Below, piece after piece: positions 36,248 to 49,400 of a stretch of 64,000 bases of DNA. The first letter of the stretch is position 1; every line of letters starts with the position of its first letter. A model generated the notes under the pieces. The model did no database searches and was not told where the DNA came from. It saw only the letters and a list, made by a program, of their open reading frames with translations. The translations under genes and the position numbers were made by a program. This DNA is from Micropterus salmoides (taxonomy: Eukaryota; Chordata; Actinopteri; Centrarchiformes; Centrarchidae), in NCBI RefSeq assembly GCF_014851395.1, contig NW_024040817.1:19680519-19744518 (forward strand), in the 5' to 3' direction.

Positions 36248-39200
36248 ATGACGCTCACCCCGCCACTGTTCCTGCTGCTCCTCTGCTTCATAGGAGCTCA
36301 TGCCACCGTGGACCTCCGCACAGCCGCCGCCATGGGTAAGAATGATGACCTTTAACCCCTAAAGCCGATCCTATAATGCCAGACAAGGACTCTCTGATGG
36401 TGTGATACCTGATACTGATCTAACAAAGGTTTTTCACTCCTTATCCTCAAAATATTATTATATTAGGACATAACTTTAAGTCTTGTCATGGTTAACCCTG
36501 AGGTCTGGGGTCAGTCTTTTCCTGATATCCATGGTGGCATGATGTGTGTGAACTAGTTGCATGTGGTATAGTCTTTTGTGTCTTTGTATTTTGGGAATTT
36601 ATTGATTAGAAGATTTGGAGTAATTAGTCAGCAACTGTTAAACAGCAGTGTTTTTTGTTTGTTTTGTTTCAGGAGGGTGTGTGGCAGGTGGTACACTGTG
36701 TGAGTTTATGTGTCTGACTTATGCTACCATCGGGGACACATTTCAGACTAAAGACTAGTTGATTGAGAATAAAGGTCATGTCCCCAATAAGGAAAAAGAT
36801 AATTTTCAGTGGTTGGGGTAATTCTCCATATAATAAATGTAGGTCTATTTAATGTCCCCAAAAGTGACGTATGTGTGTGTGTGTGCGTGTAATGGAGTAG
36901 AGGTGGAGAAATTGGTAGGAGGAAAAACTGTAGGGAGGGAGAGAGGTGAAGGGTGAGAAGGGAGATCAGTGATGTTAAACAGACACTGGAAGTTTTAGTG
37001 ACAGTTAATTTACACAAGTGCCTGGACCCCCACTGAAAATTCAACACATCCTCCCTGCTGTAAACAGTCTTGCTGTAGTATTATTACCAGGCACTATCAC
37101 AGTTTTCTGTCTTTCATGAGGTAGCTCCAACGGGTGTTTTCAGCTGAACAGTTGAAGCAAAAATGTTTGCATCAATAATAATTTTGACAAAAAAAGATCT
37201 TACCTTCAGGGCAACTTTTTCTGATCTCATAGTCAACTTGCTCAGTTGTCATAATTTATTAATATTATAATCTAAGAGGTACTCTTTAAAAATAAGTTTA
37301 ATATATTTAAAGCAGATTACTTCTCATTTGATCTTTCTCTGCCCTTCATTGTTTTTACTGGCCAAGCATTTCTCCATCTCTCCTCCACCTCGCCTCTCTC
37401 CACACCTCCCTGCATCCTGTTTTTCACACTTTCTCACCAGCCTTCATCCCCTATACCCTCCCATTTCCACTCAATACGTCCGTTCGGCCCATGCTCCTCC
37501 CATCCATCCACCCCCTTTTTCCCTTTTTCATCAACCTATATTCTTAATCCATCTACATTTCCGGATAATTTTGAGGATGTACAGCTGTTATTAATACTAT
37601 TAGGATATGAATACATAATAATCTCCTTTCTGTCTCCTTATGTGTAGCGGCAGGTTTGTGCAAAACTCGTCCCACAGACATTGTGTTCATCATTGACAGC
37701 AGTCGGAGCGTTCGCCCTTCAGAGTTTGAGCAGGTCAAGGTCTTCCTGGCCAAGGTCATCGAGGGGCTGGATGTTGGACCCAACGCCACCCGCGTGGGAG
37801 TTGTAAATTATGCTAGCCATGTCAAGAATGAGGTATGGGGCGTAGCTAGCCTTCATCAGCACCGAGCAAAGTTTTCATTTACTTGTCGAAGTATTAACAT
37901 TACTGACCTTGCAATTATGCAACTGTAGGTGTCTCTGAAGACACACCGCACCAAAGCCGGACTGATTAAGGCTGTGACCAAGATCGAGCCGCTGTCCACT
38001 GGAACAATGACCGGTCTTTCCATCCAGTTTGCCCTGAATGTGGCCTTCAGTGAGAGCGAGGGCGCTCGTGTCAAATCTCCTGATATCAACAAGGTCAGAC
38101 ACATATTTACATGCATTCACCCACGGAATTCAACATGTTACATAATTATGATCATCATTTTTTATCTAATTTTGCTCCTCTTCCTTCAAAGGTTGCCATT
38201 ATTGTGACAGACGGGCGTCCCCAGGACAACGTGAAGGATGTGGCTCAGCGTGCGAGGGATGCTGGTATTGAGATTTTTGCCATCGGCGTGGGACGCGTTG
38301 ACATGAGCACCCTGAAGCAGATGGCCAGTGATCCTCTGGATGACCATGTGGACTACGTGGAGAGCTACAGCGTCATCGAGAAGCTCACCAAGAAGTTCCA
38401 GGAGGCCTTCTGTGGTAAGATGGGAGGAGGTCGAGAGAAGAGGAAGTGGGAGAAGAAGAAGGAAAGATGATTATTGTTTAACGTTAGGGGGGACAGAGAA
38501 AACAGGGATCAGTCCTTAGTGATGGAAAATGAAAAAGATGGCTGCAAAGAATTACGGTCACTGTGTGGGTCATCATCATTATCCACCATGCCTGGGGAGA
38601 GAGCTGTCTGCTGGCCCCCCTATACTGAGGGTAAGGTGTCAGGACTGTCATCTTTTCATTCCAATGTATTGTTCTCTCCCTTTTGTCCTCCACTCTGCCT
38701 CAACACGACTACAGTATAATCATTCAACCATTAATCTCATTAAATATCCCCAGTGCAAGAGGGCATTAGGGCAGGAACAACCTTTTGGAACGAAATTCAC
38801 TCCTGTTCTTCAGTCAACTCTCACATAACCGAGAGGCGAGACTGATTTCTCTGTAATTACCGATCCATTAGTGACAATCATTAAACGTCCAATTAGTGAT
38901 GCCCTTTAGCTCTCCCTGTCTGCGGCAGTTTTGGCTGCTGTCTGCCACTCACTTTGCAGCAGCCAGTCTCGCTGCAGATGTTTTCATCCAAGGGCAGAGC
39001 TGCATGACCGCAGTGTTGGATTGTTATTGGACGAGCCTGTGCCTCACGTTTAGAAACACACCAACGGATCTTCTTTATTTGAGGCTGCTCCAATCTTTTC
39101 CACCTGTTTGTTTTAAGGATCCACTGGATTCATGCATCATCCACTCAAAGTATAAATTGTTCAGGTCAACTGCAGGTCGCAGTGGATCATTAAAAATCAA

Positions 39201-40653
39201 TGCTAGAGTTTCCCATTTTCAAACTGACATAGTTTCATTCTCTCCTCCTAACCCCGACCACCCCCCTCCCCCCCTGTGTGTGTGTATGTGCCTCAACATA
39301 TATTCTACTGTGTGTGTGTGTGTACTGCATGCACGCACACACACAGTGTCGGACCTGTGTGCCACTGGGGATCATGACTGTGAGCAGGTATGCATCAGCA
39401 GCCCCGGATCATACAAGTGTGCCTGCAAAGATGGTTTTACCCTCAAGGACGATGGTCGCAGCTGCAGCGGTGAGTGTGTGGGAATGAAGGTATTCGTCCA
39501 AGCACGGTCACTGTGCTCCCAAAGTAATATGCCCCGTTCTGTGTCTGACATCACCAGCTTGCAGCAACTCGGCGACAGATGTGGTGTTCCTGATCGATGG
39601 ATCTAAGAGTGTCCGTCCTGAGAACTTTGAGCTAGTCAAGAAGTGGATCAACCAGATCATCGATAAACTGGATATTTCTGAAACCAAGGCTCATGTTGGA
39701 CTAGTGCAGTACTCCAGCTCAGTTAGACAGGTACGTGTCTTCATTTGGCATTTAGTGTCTCCTAATAATCAGTTTCCTTCTCTTCCGTATCAACATCACG
39801 TTTTCCATCTCCCTCCTGCAGGAGTTCCCCCTGGGCCGCTACAACAACAAGAAAGACCTGAAGGATGCTGTGAAGAAGATGGACTACATGGAGAGGGGAA
39901 CCATGACAGGCCAGGCCCTCCGCTTTCTGGCAGAGAATAGCTTTGCCCCCGGTCAGGGCACCCGGCCTGGAGTCCCCAAGGTGGGCATTGTCTTCACCGA
40001 CGGACGCAGCCAGGACTACATTGGAGATGCCGCCAAGAAGTGCAAGGAGCAAGGTGAGAGGGAGAGGATAGATTACTCCTTAATGCGTGGATGGAGTAAA
40101 AGTACAAAATCTACTTTTATTAGTGTGATGAGGGAAACCTGTGTGTGATTATGTTACAGGTTTCAAGATGTATGCTGTTGGAGTGGGCAACGCAGTGGAG
40201 GATGAGCTGAAGGAGATTGCCTCTGAGCCGACTGCAGAGCACTACTTCTACACTGCTGACTTCAAGACTATGACCCAGATCGCCAAGAAGCTGCAGATTA
40301 ACATCTGTAAAGGTCACACATGATGATTAAATACAGACATTAAAATACTTACTTATATTATTATTTCACTATACATACTATATATTGAACTTGTGATTTC
40401 TGTTCCCACAGATGAGGACCCTTGCCAGTGCAATTCCCTCGTAAAGTTCCAGAAGAAAGTAGAAGATGCCCTACAGGCACTAACAAAAAAATATATCCTT
40501 TGCAACGAGTGAAATGGTGTGAGAATATGATGTTGGGAGGGGGGGTGTTAATGTCTCTGTCATATTATGCATTGCATTGTTGTTGTTCTTGACAAAATCT
40601 CACTAGAGAGTATGTCGAAGAGGATCGCCTTGCTGGAGAACAAAATCGTCTGA
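36248..40653 (+). CDS. matn1: Matrilin-1 (cartilage matrix protein), 10 coding exons
   Basis: Secreted cartilage extracellular-matrix adaptor that forms coiled-coil oligomers and binds collagen and aggrecan. Exons: 36248-36335, 37648-37832, 37929-38093, 38192-38414, 39347-39469, 39558-39730, 39822-40053, 40160-40312, 40412-40492, 40604-40653, giving 490 residues. A signal peptide (about 1-19, Leu-rich) is followed by the first von Willebrand A domain (about 37-220) with the metal-site motif DSSRS. Next come one EGF-like domain with six Cys (about 221-262), the second A domain (about 264-447) with DGSKS, and a C-terminal coiled coil (about 450-490) preceded by the CQC pair that disulphide-links the subunits. 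The order VWA-EGF-VWA-coil is that of matrilin-1, and the length is close to other vertebrates. An N-glycosylation sequon (NAT) is present in the first A domain. Nine introns are expected; eight are GT-AG and the last is AT-AC. Confidence 0.96.
36336..37647. other. matn1 intron 1
   Basis: It contains a short TG run at about 36870-36890 and a pyrimidine-rich stretch at about 37335-37560. No exon was recognised. Confidence 0.55.
38415..39346. other. matn1 intron before the EGF exon
   Basis: Intronic sequence, TG/CA-rich near the acceptor (about 39270-39345). No exon was recognised. Confidence 0.55.
40493..40603 (+). other. matn1: U12-type AT-AC intron of matn1
   Basis: The 111-nt intron starts with ATATCCTTT, the exact U12 AT-AC donor consensus, and ends in CTCAC. 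A branch-site-like TTCTTGAC ends 10 nt before the 3' end, a spacing typical of U12 introns. Joining its flanks restores the coiled coil (LTKK then LESMSKRIALLENKIV then stop), whereas no GT-AG choice does. An AT-AC intron at this place is a known hallmark of the matrilin family. Confidence 0.93.
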
Positions 40654-40905
40654 GGACTCACACACCCCTCTTCCCGATACATCTGCACACCCACCCACGT
40701 ACACACAGAAACACACACACATATAATTTTTACTTCCTGTAAAATGCTGATGAGGAACTGCTGTGTGTGTGTGTGTGTGAACCCTGACCTCTGCTTGTAT
40801 CCTGAGCTCTCCCCAACCACCTCTGCCCCATCCTCTCTTGGTCTTACCTCTTCTTTCCTTGGGTCTCCTGGGACACGAAGTGCCAGTTGCCATGGGGACC
40901 ACACC

Positions 40906-40951
<46 letters not shown>

Positions 40952-41005
40952 CGCTCTGAAGGTCATCTTCCCATAGCCAGTCTGTGCGTTTGTTAATAAA
41001 AGTCT
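40654..41005 (+). terminator. matn1: matn1 3' UTR and polyadenylation signal
   Basis: AATAAA at 40995-41000. The UTR holds a 46-bp alternating purine-pyrimidine tract (GT)n(GC)n at about 40909-40954. Confidence 0.65.
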
Positions 41006-42256
41006 TCCCTCATAGGGAAACGGTACACTGAAGGGTTTTTCTTTGTTGCTGCCACAGTGTTGAATTTCCCCTCACGGCATAGATACTGTGTCTTGTCATG
41101 TCAAACGGATCAGCACATCACCCTCACTTCTTTGTTTATGTCTGTCACTATCATCTTTCCCTCTCTGTCCTCTTATATCTGAAGGCTTCAGCTTTCTTCT
41201 CATACTCCCACACACATATTATATATGGTGTGAATACACACACACACACACACACAGGAAAAATTAATATAAGATATGTCTGATAATGGGTACATCATTG
41301 ATGTTTTTTTTAATTTTCCTAAATAAAGGTCATTCAGGAAGTACATATAAACTGTGAAACTATTGTATTCAAAATTACCATCACAGACACAAATGCACAC
41401 ACAGAAACAAAACAATTATTTTACAGAGTTTTAGTTGTTAAATAAATAAAAGTAAGTATAAAAGTACACAGAATGTTCCTTTGGTCTTCGGCTCCAAAAT
41501 GTGGGCTGCAAGGACCACAAGGACTTGATAGGTGTTCAAGTTCAAGGTGTTCAAGATAGGTGAAACGGTGAACAGTTTCACTTCAGTGGCAAAGATTTCT
41601 GCACTTTTAATTCCACCTGAAGTCTTTGAAGTACTGAAATTTGTCCCAGATGGCAATGATTAGTTGGATCCATACTTTATTGTGGATTTGTGGGATACCT
41701 GTCAAGAAAACGTTAACTCCTGAGTGCTGCAATCGAAGTAATTTAGTGTGGAAATCAACTAATCATTCAATCATCGTGACACAAAATTAATCATAGCCCC
41801 TGATCTTGATTTGTTGTAACAACACATATCTGCTGTTTACAGCATTATGGACGCTACATTTTCTGCCTTTTGTGGTTTCATATTGTGAAACGAATGGCAG
41901 GACAAGTTTAAGGCATTGCCTTAGACACTAGTAAGAATGATGGGCATTCACCATCAGTGTTGATATTGTACAGGATACATAATTAAGTGATTAATAAATA
42001 AATAGTTTAAAGGGCAATAAAAGTAAATACTTGGTCATCTAAACTGTACCTTTAAAGTATATATGTGCAACAGTTTTTATATTTTATTATTTACCAATGT
42101 TCAATAAGCATAACGTGGTAACATACAATTAAATGCAGAAGTTCATAACTGATTTTAAAAAGAAATACAACCAGTAAATCGGCAACACAGGATATAAGCG
42201 AAACCAGCACAATGCTACAGGTGAAATGGTAGTGTTTAGAATTGAGGAGTTATGTT

Positions 42257-42937
42257 GCGTTCCAGGCAACTCGGAATCGGGAAATTTCCGACCTCCAAAT
42301 ATAAAAAGTACTATGGAACGCCATTTGAAGTCGGATTTCCTACTTGTGAACTCGGATAAAAAATATGTACCCCGACCTCACGAGTAGCAGCTGAATGACG
42401 TCACACAACAATGGCAGCTCCCATGGAAGCACACATTGTAAATGGTTGAACATAATCTGAAAGGTAAAGTATTCATTTAAAATAATACATACTAGTATCA
42501 AATAGTAAAACTTGTTCTGCATGTAAATTGATATAGAAATATTTTGTCAATGTTATTGGGTAGCCGGTTACAGGAAACACTCTCTGAAAGTCATCTTCTC
42601 TTCCCAAACGTTATTCAAGAAAATGTTTGCCCAGAAATGTGAAAACATTTGGAAATATAGCCTACAACTTTTGCTGACTTTAGAGGATTACCAACTGATG
42701 TAGCTAGAAGGATACACAGTTAACGCACTTGTTTTTAATAAAATGGCCATCCTTTAAATTAACACCAAGTGCACTGCTGAGGATTTAACTGTGCATAAAC
42801 TAAAGAAACATCAGTTTGTCACGGTCAGCCATGTTTATTGTTTAGATTTGGCGTCATGCACCACCATGCACCTTAAAGGCTTTGAGGTCAGAAGTTGGAT
42901 ATTTCAACATTTCCCAATTCCGAGCAGTCTGGAACGC
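42257..42937. mobile_element. MITE-like element with inverted terminal repeats
   Basis: The left end GCGTTCCAGGCAACTCGGAA and the reversed right end GCGTTCCAGACTGCTCGGAA match over about 29 bases with a handful of differences. There is no transposase frame inside. No clear target duplication was found, so the superfamily is left open. Confidence 0.6.
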
Positions 42938-43189
42938 GGCACAAGTGCACCCATAGTGCACCCGCAGCTCATTAGTGAAAAGTTTCGTGCGCACAGGAGG
43001 AAAAAAAACAACAGCTGAACGAAACCAGCGACTGAAGTCTGTAAAGAAAATAACATTTAGATGCCTTATGAAAACATTTTAAACTTTAAAATAGAGTGTA
43101 CTTTATTCTGGGTGTCCAAACACAGACCACTGGCTCACAGTGTGTGTTTTTTTAACCATTGAATCGTCGTCAGACCCGCTGTTGAAACA

Positions 43190-43425
43190 AGTTTACAGCA
43201 TCTGATTGCTAGGCTAGCGTAGCGAGCTAATGGGCAGACTGGCTTTGCGCTCAGGTAGCCGGGTAGTGAGAGAGCTTTGAAGGCGGTCCTCCGGCGTTAA
43301 TGATTTGTGGGTGATGATTGCGCAGTGAACGGAGACAGGCGACGGACACCTGGTAGATTTGGATCAAGCTAACGTTAGCTAGCAGGAACGTCAGGTGACC
43401 CAGGTGCTTCGGGACCAACACGAGA
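43190..43425 (+). promoter_or_regulatory. sesn2: Probable CpG-rich promoter/5' UTR region of sesn2
   Basis: CpG-containing GC-rich DNA directly precedes and covers the first coding exon, in contrast to the AT-rich spacer. Exact start sites cannot be read from the sequence. Confidence 0.35.
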
Positions 43426-43426
43426 G

Positions 43427-46400
43427 ATGGCCAGTAATCCCGTGACAGGCTCCACCTGTCAGGCTAATGGGGAAAACACACCGGGACGAGCGTCTGACCC
43501 TGGCCGCTCATGTCGCCACCAGTCCGAGTCAGAGCCCGATGTTGGCCCGACTGTCAAAAGCTTAGCACGGCTTTGCAGCAGGGACGAGGACGAGCGAGCG
43601 GCTGCTCTAGACGAGCTGAGTCAAGGGGTTCTGCTGTGTTTGGGACTGGACCGGACCGGACCGGCACGGCTGAGTAAACAAACACTCCTTCATCTGCTTC
43701 GGCTGTCCCGATCGTGTCCGCTGCAGGAGGTGCGGGGGAGAGCAACCGAGCTGCTGCGAGCCGCACAGGTAATGTTGAGTCCTTTCTTCTTCGTAATGGC
43801 TGTAGACCCGCAGCAGCACAGAAACACTCAATTCAAAGACAGTGGGGCACTATTTTCCAACACGAAATATCTTAAATAAATATTTTAAAGGACCTTTGCT
43901 TTTGCTTCTTATGCAATTCCAAGATTGGGTGAATGAATGATTAATAGCCATGATGATCTTGCAAATTGATCAGCCATAGTTATCAGCTGATTACCATTTT
44001 CTATCAGATTGCTGGATATTTCATCAGACGTTGAACTGTGGGAGGTGATGCAAGACCCTGATGCGGTGTGAGCAGGCACAAACAAGCAGGCCGGACACGC
44101 CCCCTCCCGGTGCCCTGAAAAACACAGTAGACACACCCCCGAGTCTTTTCATAGCCCGCTGTAGCTTCTAGAAATAAAAAAAGCAAGTCGGGTGGCGCAG
44201 ATTCACTTTGGCTCTCGCCTCTTTTGAAGGCGCGTTATTCTGCTGCCTGTGTACCAATGACGTCGGTGAGTTTGGTTACAGATTTTATGGGCCGCAAGTT
44301 CCCTAATTTGTCTCTCCAGTTACACTACAGCTGCTACAGTCAAGTAAGTCCAACGAGGTTGAAGCTGTCAGCAGATTTCCTCATTTATCTTCAAATCTAG
44401 TGCATATGTATATTCTGATGTTTTTAAGAGGAATCTCACCCTTTAGTTGTTTGTGCAAAGCCTTTAAAAACTAATAGGAATTAATCTATAAACATATTTT
44501 AGACATTTCAATGTAAAGCTGAAACAAGTAGCAGATTTAATCAATATGTTGATCAACACTCCATAGTTCCAGCTTCTCTGTTGTGAGAATTTTCTTTGTT
44601 TAATGTGATAATAACCTCCAATGTCCTTTAAGTTTTGGACTGTCAGTGACATCCTGTTGCTTCTGGAAATGACAATCAGCATTTTTTTTTTTTACAACTT
44701 TCTGACATTAAATAGATCAAACGATTAAATGAGATAATTGTCAGAATTATTGTTATTTTACTGTATAATTAACTTTCTGTGTTTTCTTCTTACCTCTAGG
44801 ATCAAGGAGTTGAAGTACCACGGGCTCTGGCCTCAGGTCCAAGTGCCTTTATGCATTCAAAAGAGGTGTGTATAGCTTGTTTTTAAAAGTTTTAAAGAAT
44901 TAATTCACAAACATTAAACGGGCTCCATTATTAAACATATTAACCATTAGATGAGATTTCCTGCATTTGGAAGACAATTGTTATTGTCTTCTAAATGCAG
45001 GTTTGTAAAGTGTTGCGAGAGTGTGAAATTTCTTTCCAATAGTAAATTGCATGTGGCAGTGCTTAATTTTGGTCACCAGTTTTTCTTTGTTGCCATATAA
45101 TGTTTATTGATGAAACTGCTCATATTGGAGATGTGTTGATTTCAGCACGGCACACAGCTGGCCTCCCTATCTTAACCTGAGATTCTGCTTGGCTCTTTGC
45201 AGGCTGGCGTCATGATAAACAGTCAAATCTGTGCATATGTGTTTGTGCCAGCTGTTACTATAAATCTCCTTCCATGGAAAAATAAATACATGTACTTGTG
45301 AAGGTTGTTAGCAAATCCCTAATTCAGTGCTAGTATAAGCAGTGTAGCGAACTATTCTGCTGCAATACTGCAGTGCCTGTTGCTTCATGTCCATGTCATC
45401 AAGAGATGCAACACCAGACATGTGTTGCCAAAGCTGATGGCTGAAAATGCTGTTTGCATAACATGTGACTCATTCCCAGCTTTCCAGTGGAGAAAGTGGG
45501 AGTGTTGTGTCAGCCCTTCAAGGCTGCTTATTTCCGGCCATAAGCGAAAGATTTTTAAGCGAATCCTTGGCAGTCTGTCCTCAAGCGTTTAGTAGTAAAA
45601 ATATAACCTGTGGAATCTGTTGTCAGTTTTGAACACGTGTTTTTATTTTGCTGTTCCTCCTCAGATGTTGAAAGAAGGACCGGACCAGGACATCCTTATC
45701 GAATCTTTTCTTTCGTTGGGTCGCGTGGACCATGTCACCATGGTGATGGCGCTGCACCCTGCCTACCTCAGCTGCTTCCTGAGGACCCAGCATGCTCTAT
45801 TGGAGCTGGACGGCCCCCTGCCCCGTCACTGGAGACACTACATTGCTATTATGGTAGGAAAACCACAATATATGATTTTTAAAGGCCAGTGGCTGCAGCA
45901 ACAGTAGAACGTTGACTATATCTTAAACAGATACAATCAAAGAGCAGTTCAAATGAAGATCCACAAATTGCTGTTGACAAAAGGGAAAAAAAAACATGCA
46001 GTTTCTAATGTGATATTGTTGCATTGATTGGTGTATTTGCTCTTCAAAGTTATTGCTAGTCTCTTAATATTTCAGTATATTTCCCAGATCATGACAGATG
46101 TAAGAACAACATGTTAAGCAGTGTTCATTAATAGTGAACCATTTGATTCGCTGTGTATTCTGTAGATCTGTACATGTACAATCAACCATTATTGGACTAG
46201 ATGCATACATATAAATCCTATCCTTTTGCTATAAATAGATGATTGTTGTTGTTTAGCTTTTCCATCATGGTGTGCAGAGCTTAATGCCGCAAGGAGTGAC
46301 ACTGCAGGTTAAATCATAATGTCAAAACAGTTATTACTTTCTGATCTAATTCATAAATGAAGTGTTAAAGTGGTAGTGAACATGTGTTTGTCTTGTGATT

Positions 46401-49400
46401 ATTTGCATCTATATTATGTGCTGTTGTGTCAAATGAGGCAGCAATAACAGCAGCTATAAACGCTCTAAAGCCTGTAATTGGTTTGTGAAAGGCTACAGAT
46501 ACAGTGGGTGCATCCTTTTAAAGTTTTAGCTTGATATTGCATGACTAACAGCTTTTATATTAAAAATAATGGCAGACTCTACAGCTATTAAGTCCTCTCT
46601 TGGTGAAGGAGTTTAGGGCCAAAGTGTTTTTGTGATTTCTTTCCTTTTATACACGCAAATCTAATGATTTTTGTCTACATGGCGAAACCATTATTCCTGC
46701 CTCCGCAGGTAGTTGGACAAAACCAGATATTGCAGTTAAACAGTTATTTCTGTAAAAGCTGTTTCTACTGGAGCCAACAGTGTTTACAGCCCCAGTCAGT
46801 TCAGCTGTAATGAACAATAATGTCAGCACTGGACCCTTCCAATCAAACTTCCTATTCATTTTGTGTGCTGCAGCTGCAAAAAGGTTGCTTCATGTCCATG
46901 TCATGCAGCTGTGAAAAGGGTCACCTGACAAACAAATGCACCTTTTGTTTGTTAGTTAGTTTAGTTGGGTAATAGTTTGTACAGCTATGGCTGAAATCCA
47001 GCTCTCTGAATGCTGACTGATTACTAACTGAACAAGGGGTGGATTTGAGACACACCTGATATATATTAAAAGTTGTGCTCTAATGACGGAAACGTTTTAG
47101 GTTGTAGGAACCTAAAAATCAGGAAAAATTGAATGATCTTGTTCCAAGCAGGAACAGCACCGATGCAAAATAGACTTGGCAGGTCATTGTCTTCTTGAGG
47201 GTTATCCAACTACTGTATCATAGCGAGCCACTCTGCTCAGCCAAACACTGTAATCCTCTCTATAAACATTTAATGACTCTCATCGCTCATATACACATCA
47301 CATTAGCTGCCCTCTTACATCAGAAATGCCAGTCATTAGACTCAGAATGATCTTCAGGTGGAGGAGTTCCGTTGTGTGGCCTTAACCTCCAAGCCCTTTA
47401 TGTATATCTTATGCATTATGTATTTGTCACACAGACCAATGATTGAACTTTAATTTTAATGGACTGGGAGTCATGTTGGTTCGCTCCTCTTTTCCCGATG
47501 TCTCACAGGCTGCGGCTCGACACCACTGTACGTACCTGGTGCAGCAACACAGCGCGGGCTTCCTAGAGGCTGGAGGGGAGGAAAGCTGGCTGAGCGGCCT
47601 CGAGCACGCTCCCACCAAACTCCGCAGCCTGCAAACACTCAACAGGCTGCTGGCACACAGACCCTGGCTCATCACACAGCAGCACATCCAGGTCAGACAC
47701 CACACCTACACACTCTCCCGTTCTCTTTTGCTCATAGTCTGTCCTAGTAAAATGATGTAATCAAATGATTCCCTCACTAAACACTCAATAGTTCTTTTAC
47801 GAGTAGTACATTCATATTTTGGACACTTATGAATCATCATTTTGCAGCATCAGTGACAGGTGTAGTTTTGCTTCTTTAAAATGTGATGCATTGCACTGTG
47901 GTGTTTACGCAGAAAGTAGTGTACATTTGTTCCTTGGTGGGAATTTTGTGGATAAAGACACTCAGAATGCGGACATTCAAATAAAGTGGCATCACACAGC
48001 ACTTGCATAGAAAGAGAGAGTGGACACAATATTAACTACACTGTATTACAGAACCTGACTGACCTGTATAATCCTGTAAGTCTTCATGCCAGTGATCCAT
48101 AGCAAGCTAGTTTACCTCCACCACACAGGAAGAATATAATATATATTATTAAAGCAATATTTTCTACTCCTAAGGCAGCGCTCAATTAATAAATACAACC
48201 TTTGTGATATTTTTAAGTCTTTCCTTGTGTTTTGTGATACTGCAGTAAACTAAATTGTTAGGCATTAATTTCAATGGATTCTCCTCTGTATATGGTGGTT
48301 GTAACTTAACAACAGTACGAGTCTACAGCCATGCTATCTGCTTATTGAGGCCGTGCTTAGGCACAGCGGTGCACAGCTAAATGCTAACATCAGCATGCTA
48401 ACATGGTCACAGTGACAGTGGTGGTGCTTGACGGGTGTTTATCAGGGGACCATCTTAGTTTAGTGTGTTAGCATGCTAAGAGTTGCTAATCGACACTAAA
48501 CACAGTTCAGCTGAGGCTGATGGCAATGTCATTCGTTTTGGACAAGTTAAAATCTTAACCTGATGTAGGTGCGGGATAAAAAGGGAAAGCTGTGGTAGGC
48601 AACTTATTTCAGAAGTATTTTTTGTTGAAATTCCCTTTACATCCTTTACCTACCAACAACCTCCCCTCTGCCCCGCAGGAGCTGGTTTGTCCCGGAGCAG
48701 AGCCTCGCTGGTCATTGGCTGAACTCATACACGCTGTGGTCCTGATGGCACACGCTCACTCACTCTGCTCTTTAGTGTGGGGCTGCGGCTTAAACCCGGA
48801 ACCCGACCACATTGGAGGTTATACCTTCCAACCTCCATCGCCCAGTCACCTCCCTCGTAGCCCTCACAGCCCCGCTCATGAGAACGGCAAACAAGAGGTG
48901 AGTCAAACAGTTGTTCTTCACCACAGGTCTAAATTTAATAATGACCCCATGACCAGGAGAAGGAGGTATTTGGTTGATTCCAGTTTTGTTTCACCAGTCA
49001 CACCAGTTTAGTGACAATAGAAGACACGGCTCAATTCACAGTGTTGAAAAACAAAACCTAAGTTCGTTCCTCAAGCCCTGATTTTTTATTTTTTTTATAT
49101 CCTCTCCAGTTGGCTGACGGAGCGATGGAGGTGGAGGTGTTGATGAAGAGGATGGTGGAGCTTCAGCAGCAGCAGGAGGAGGAGCGCACGCAGGAGGAGA
49201 TGGTTACTCGGTTTGAGAGGGAGAGGAGCGAGAGCATACCGACAGGTACAAACACGCCTGTTTATCTAGTGCTCACTCTTGTTATTCACATGGATGACAT
49301 TTGTTTACTCACTACTTCCTCTTTGTCGTGTTTGTTTAGCGGTGGTGCGAGGAGCACCGCCTGACCTGGTGCTGCGCCTGGTGGAGGATCCAGAGTTCAG

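Larger units (their letters stand above)
41006..43426. other. Intergenic spacer matn1-sesn2
   Basis: AT-rich DNA with a short CA repeat (about 41237-41258) and a MITE-like element (42257-42937). The last 200 bases become GC/CpG-richer and probably hold the sesn2 promoter and 5' UTR. No gene was recognised. Confidence 0.5.

Noticed and set aside
39565..39730. Acceptor at 39564 (ttgcag) for the second matrilin A-domain exon
   Set aside because: It puts the exon in the wrong phase and gives an early stop; the AG at 39556-39557 restores ACSNSATDVVFLIDG.
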